DNA of 64,000 nucleotides, from the NCBI RefSeq assembly GCF_000761485.1, contig NZ_JPMX01000084.1:17591-81590 (forward strand). The letters run 5' to 3'. Origin of the DNA: Modestobacter caceresii. Lineage in GTDB: Bacteria > Actinomycetota > Actinomycetes > Mycobacteriales > Geodermatophilaceae. A model generated the notes under the pieces. The model worked only from the letters and a program-made list of their open reading frames with translations. It was not told the origin of the DNA and made no database searches. Each line of letters starts with the position of its first letter. The stretch's first letter is position 1. Shown here piece by piece: positions 60,512-64,000 of the stretch. The position numbers and the translations under genes were made by a program.

Positions 60512-61915
60512 GTGCACCACCGACCTGCCACACTCCCGCGTCATGGAACGGGCACGAGCGGTGATCGCCGCCCCCAGCGACAGGGGACGCTGCTGAGCCG
60601 CCGCCGTCCTCGGTCCGACCGCGGGACCAGCCGACCGGCCACCTACGGGCAGGTCTTCGCGGTCGGCGAGTTCCGGCCGCTCTTCGGCTCCTACCTGCTC
60701 TCCACCATCGGCGACGAGCTCGCCCGGGTCGCGCTGACCGTGCTCGTCTACCAGCGCACCGAGTCGGCACTGCTGTCGGCGATCACCTTCGGCATCAGCT
60801 ACCTGCCGTGGATCCTCGGCGGCCCGGTGCTGGCCGCGCTGGCCGACCGCCTGCCACGGCACCGGGTGCTGATCACCAGCGACCTCGCCCGCGCGGTCCT
60901 GGTGGCGGCCATGGCCGTCCCCGGGCTGCCGCTGGCGCTGCTGCTGGGCCTGCTGCTGCTGGTGTCGCTGTGCTCGCCACCGTTCGAGGCGGCCCGCTCG
61001 GCGCTGATGGCCGACGTGCTGGAGGGCGACCGCTACGCCGTGGCCACCTCGCTGACCGGCGTCACGGCCCAGCTCTCCCAGCTGATCGGCTTCCTGCTCG
61101 GCGGCGCCCTGCTGCTGCACTTCTCCCCCTCGGCGGCGTTGCTGCTCAACGCCGCCACCTTCGCCGTCTCCGCCGGCTGGCTGGCCGTCGGCCTGCAGCG
61201 CCGGCCCGCACCGGGGTCCGCCGACGCCGGGGCAGAGGTCCGGTCGCTGTGGCGGGAGACCGCCAGCGGCATGCGGTTCGTCGCCGCCACGCCCCGGCTG
61301 CTGTCCATCGTCGGCGTGCTCTGGGTGGCCGCGCTGTTCGTCAACGCGCCCGAGGGCATCGCCACCCCGCTGGGCCTGCAGCTGCAGGGCACCACCGCCG
61401 CCACCGGCATCCTGCTGGCCGCCGCGCCGGCCGGCACCGCCCTCGGCGGCCTGGTCGTGGGCCGGTTCTGCCCGCCGCACGTCCGCGAGCGGCTGCTGGC
61501 CCCGCTGGTGGCGCTGTCCCTCGGCGGCGTGCTGCTGGCCGGGCTGGTGCCGGTGTGGCTGGGCACCGGCAGCGCCGCGTTCGCCGCCGTGGTGGCGCTC
61601 TTCTTCGTCGCCGGGATCGGTGGCGCCTGCTCGATCCCGCTGAACGTCGCCTTCGTGCAGGCGGTGCCCAGCGCCTTCCGCGGGCGGGCGTTCGGGGTGG
61701 CGGCCGCGGGGCTCGCCGGGGTCCAGGGGCTCGGTGTCGTGCTCGCCGGGCTCGGGGCGGAGGTCCTGGCACCGAACACGGTGGTGGCGCTGTCGGGCGG
61801 CATCGGGCTGGTCGTCGTCGTCGTCCCGCTGATCGCCCTGCGGCGCAGCCGACCCGGTGAGACCACGGCCCGCGTGAGCCCCGCGCCCGTCCCTGGAGGA
61901 CCATCGCAGTCATGA
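60512..61915 (+). CDS. MFS transporter (enterobactin-exporter-like)
   Basis: The frame open from GTG 60512 gives 467 residues with about 12 transmembrane helices from [40 protein letters not shown] is the loop 2-3 motif, and [20 protein letters not shown] is typical of the EntS-like/MFS_3 group. The first 35 residues are Arg-rich and not family-like. The real start may be one of the CTG codons near 60593, since no ATG, GTG or TTG lies in frame between 60512 and the first helix. The stop overlaps the haemoglobin start (ATGA). Confidence 0.82.
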   Translation: MHHRPATLPRHGTGTSGDRRPQRQGTLLSRRRPRSDRGTSRPATYGQVFAVGEFRPLFGSYLLSTIGDELARVALTVLVYQRTESALLSAITFGISYLPWILGGPVLAALADRLPRHRVLITSDLARAVLVAAMAVPGLPLALLLGLLLLVSLCSPPFEAARSALMADVLEGDRYAVATSLTGVTAQLSQLIGFLLGGALLLHFSPSAALLLNAATFAVSAGWLAVGLQRRPAPGSADAGAEVRSLWRETASGMRFVAATPRLLSIVGVLWVAALFVNAPEGIATPLGLQLQGTTAATGILLAAAPAGTALGGLVVGRFCPPHVRERLLAPLVALSLGGVLLAGLVPVWLGTGSAAFAAVVALFFVAGIGGACSIPLNVAFVQAVPSAFRGRAFGVAAAGLAGVQGLGVVLAGLGAEVLAPNTVVALSGGIGLVVVVVPLIALRRSRPGETTARVSPAPVPGGPSQS

Positions 61916-62310
61916 GCGAGACGAGCCGGCCGCTGCCCTCGGCGGGCAGCTTCTACGACGAGATCGGTGGCGAGCAGACCTTCCGTACCCTCGTCGCGCA
62001 CTTCTACGGCGCGGTCCGGGAGGACCCGATCCTGCGCCCGATGTACCCGGCCGACGACTGGGACGGCGCCGAGACGCGGCTGCGGATGTTCCTGGAGCAG
62101 TACTGGGGCGGGCCGCGCACCTACTCCGAGGAGCGCGGGCACCCCCGGCTGCGGATGCGGCACGCGCCCTTCGCCGTCGACGAGAAGGCGCGCGATGCGT
62201 GGCTGACCCACATGCGTGCCGCCGTCGACAGCCTGGACCTCACCGCCGAGCAGGACGCCACGTTGTGGGGTTACCTGGAGATGGCGGCGCACAGCATGCA
62301 GAACCGCTGA
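61912..62310 (+). CDS. glbO: group II truncated haemoglobin
   Basis: ATG 61912 gives 132 residues: [60 protein letters not shown], then [20 protein letters not shown] with the proximal His. [14 protein letters not shown] closes the protein. Tyr-B10, the invariant Trp-G8 region and the [14 protein letters not shown] motif are those of GlbO. It binds O2 and may protect from NO or peroxide. It overlaps the MFS gene and precedes the alpha-glucosidase gene. Confidence 0.93.
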   Translation: MSETSRPLPSAGSFYDEIGGEQTFRTLVAHFYGAVREDPILRPMYPADDWDGAETRLRMFLEQYWGGPRTYSEERGHPRLRMRHAPFAVDEKARDAWLTHMRAAVDSLDLTAEQDATLWGYLEMAAHSMQNR

Positions 62311-62361
62311 CCGACCCCTGCGCCGCGGCCGCACCTGCACCGACCTCCCGAGGAGCCTCCG

Positions 62362-63948
62362 CTGAGCCAGCACCCGACGCCCGTCTCCCCCACGACCGCC
62401 GACTGGTGGCGGGACGCGGTCTTCTACCAGGTCTACGTGCGCAGCTTCGCCGACGCCACCGGCGACGGCGTCGGTGACCTCGAGGGCATCCGCGCGCACC
62501 TGCCCCACCTCGCCGAGCTCGGGGTCGACGCGCTGTGGATCACGCCCTTCTACCCCTCGCCGATGCACGACCACGGGTACGACGTCGCCGACCCCCGTGG
62601 CGTGGAGCCGGTCTTCGGTGACCTGGCCGGCTTCGACGCGCTGCTGGCCGACGCCCACGCGCTGGGCCTGCGGGTGACCATCGACCTGGTGCCCAACCAC
62701 AGCTCCCACGACCACGAGTGGTTCGCCGAGGCGCTGGCCGCCCCGGCGGGCTCACCGGCCCGGGACCGCTACTTCTTCCGCGACGGGTCAGGCCCGGACG
62801 GCGCCCAGCCGCCGAACAACTGGCCCTCGGTGTTCGGCGGTCCGGCCTGGACCCGGGTGCCCGACGGCCAGTGGTACCTGCACCTGTTCGCCCCCGAGCA
62901 GCCCGACCTGGACTACAGCAACCCCGAGGTGGTCACCGACCTCGAGGAGACCCTGCACTTCTGGCTGGACCGCGGGGTGGACGGCTTCCGGATCGACGTG
63001 GCGCACGGGATGGCCAAGCCCGCCGGGCTGCCGGACATGGTGCCGGCCGAGGACACCGGCCTGTTCGCCGACGACGGCCCCGGCGACCTGCGGTTCGACC
63101 AGGACCACGTGCACGCGTTGCACCAGCGGGTGCGTGCGGTGCTGGACCAGTACCCCGACCGGATGGCGGTGGGCGAGGTCTGGGTGTTCGACGACGAGCG
63201 GCTGGCCCAGTACCTGCGCCCGGACGAGCTGCACCTGGCGTTCAACTTCCGGCTGCTGACCGCCGAGTGGGACGCCGAGGAGCTGCGTTCGGCGGTCGAG
63301 CACTCGCTGGCCACGGTCGCCGCCACCCCGGCGCCGGCCTGCTGGGTGCTGTCCAACCACGACCGGCCCCGGCACGTCACGCGCTACGGCGGCGGCGAGG
63401 TCGGCACCCGGCGGGCCCGGGCTGCGGCACTGCTGCAGCTGGCGCTGCCCGGCGTCGCCTACGTCTACAACGGCGACGAGCTCGGCATGCCCGACGTCGA
63501 CCTGCCCGACGAGGTGCTCCAGGACCCGATCTGGGAGCGGTCGGGCCGCACCGAGCGCGGCCGGGACGGCTGCCGGGTGCCGCTCCCCTGGTCCGGCGAC
63601 CAGCCGCCGTACGGGTTCTCCACCACCGCCGACACCTGGCTGCCGATGCCCGCAGGCTGGGCGCCGCTGACCGCCGCGGCCCAGACGGACGACGCCGACT
63701 CGATGCTGTCGCTGTACCGGGCGGCGCTGGCGCTGCGCCGCAGCTCCCCGGTCTTCGCCGGCGACGGCGTCGAGTGGCTGCCCGCCCCGGAGGGCTGCCT
63801 GGTGTTCCGGCGACCCGGTGGGCTGGTGTGCCTGCTCAACCTCTCCGCCGCCCCGGTCCCGCTGCCGGAGGGGCAGCTGCTCCTGGCGAGCGCACCGGTC
63901 ACCGACGGGTCGGTGCCGGTCGACGCGGCGGTCTGGCTCAGCGCCTGA
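62362..63948 (+). CDS. GH13 alpha-glucosidase (oligo-1,6-glucosidase-like)
   Basis: The product is 528 residues if initiated at CTG 62362, which has GAGGAG eight bases upstream. The first in-frame GTG (62437) would cut away DWWRDAVFYQVYVRSFADA, the first barrel strand essential to GH13 enzymes. An in-frame stop at 62308 excludes an upstream start. Catalytic residues: nucleophile Asp212 in GFRIDVAHGM, acid Glu272 in MAVGEVWVFDD, and Asp334 in LSNHDRPRHVTRYGG. DLVPNHSSHDHEWF and YNGDELGMPDVDLPDEVLQD match the GH13_23/30 alpha-glucosidase subgroup. It hydrolyses alpha-glucosides such as isomaltose or maltose in the cytoplasm. Confidence 0.9.
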   Translation: MSQHPTPVSPTTADWWRDAVFYQVYVRSFADATGDGVGDLEGIRAHLPHLAELGVDALWITPFYPSPMHDHGYDVADPRGVEPVFGDLAGFDALLADAHALGLRVTIDLVPNHSSHDHEWFAEALAAPAGSPARDRYFFRDGSGPDGAQPPNNWPSVFGGPAWTRVPDGQWYLHLFAPEQPDLDYSNPEVVTDLEETLHFWLDRGVDGFRIDVAHGMAKPAGLPDMVPAEDTGLFADDGPGDLRFDQDHVHALHQRVRAVLDQYPDRMAVGEVWVFDDERLAQYLRPDELHLAFNFRLLTAEWDAEELRSAVEHSLATVAATPAPACWVLSNHDRPRHVTRYGGGEVGTRRARAAALLQLALPGVAYVYNGDELGMPDVDLPDEVLQDPIWERSGRTERGRDGCRVPLPWSGDQPPYGFSTTADTWLPMPAGWAPLTAAAQTDDADSMLSLYRAALALRRSSPVFAGDGVEWLPAPEGCLVFRRPGGLVCLLNLSAAPVPLPEGQLLLASAPVTDGSVPVDAAVWLSA

Positions 63949-64000
63949 GAGGGTGTTGGGTAACTGATCCAGCGCGGTCGGTGAGGGCGCGATCTGTTCG
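63949..64000. other. window edge, possible IS terminus
   Basis: GGGTGTTGGGTAACTGATCC immediately after the glucosidase stop resembles the terminal sequence of IS256-type elements. Only 52 bases are visible, so this is a guess. Confidence 0.2.

Overview
The window is very GC-rich DNA with densely packed genes, frequent GTG starts and many 4-bp gene overlaps. It has mycothiol-type enzymes, an actinobacterial-type aminopeptidase N and a group II truncated haemoglobin. This fits a high-GC actinobacterium. Housekeeping content and a characteristic intergenic hairpin (two copies) suggest Geodermatophilaceae (Blastococcus, Modestobacter or Geodermatophilus). The family assignment is inference and was not checked against a database.

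Positions 1 to about 23,350 are accessory DNA. Four copies of the 3' part of a tRNA-Gly(TCC) gene lie at about 2.85, 5.62, 13.67 and 23.31 kb. The first three have conserved sequence on both sides (an upstream arm, then a GC-rich hairpin and a downstream arm). The fourth has only the upstream arm. This is what a tandem array of integrated elements sharing one tRNA attachment site would leave. No integrase and no complete tRNA are visible. The segments carry: (a) a truncated zinc-type dehydrogenase, IS3/IS630-like scars and two small unknown genes; (b) an MFS exporter and an enoyl-CoA hydratase family protein; (c) a TPP-riboswitch-controlled operon (sodium:solute symporter, LuxE-like, LuxC-like, SDR), transposase and TetR remnants and a ribbon-helix-helix/PIN-like toxin-antitoxin pair; (d) a compact type VII-like secretion locus (FHA-FtsK ATPase, WXG100 protein, WXG-headed polymorphic toxin, SUKH immunity protein) beside a receptor-type Ser/Thr kinase.

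The most striking unit is the operon at 6,399-11,420. A well-formed TPP riboswitch precedes four genes that each overlap by 4 bp. The proteins would import a substrate, activate a carboxylate, reduce it to an aldehyde and possibly reduce that to an alcohol. No luciferase genes are present. A testable proposal is salvage of an oxidised thiamin moiety, for example carboxymethyl-methylthiazole to hydroxyethylthiazole.

From 23.5 kb to the end the DNA looks like ordinary chromosome. It holds a DUF427 protein; an SDR/TetR/SDR/old-yellow-enzyme/MFS cluster with two probable TetR boxes; an ECF sigma factor with a SnoaL-like tail; a betB-betA-betT glycine-betaine operon; a cell-wall-type lipoprotein; a NarL-type two-component pair; an MmpL-like transporter; an Eis-like acetyltransferase; rpiB; a mycothiol-dependent nitroreductase-like protein; pepN; an amidase; kynureninase; an HNH nuclease; an S9 oligopeptidase; an orphan ABC binding protein; an MFS transporter overlapping a truncated haemoglobin; and a GH13 alpha-glucosidase that appears to start at CTG.
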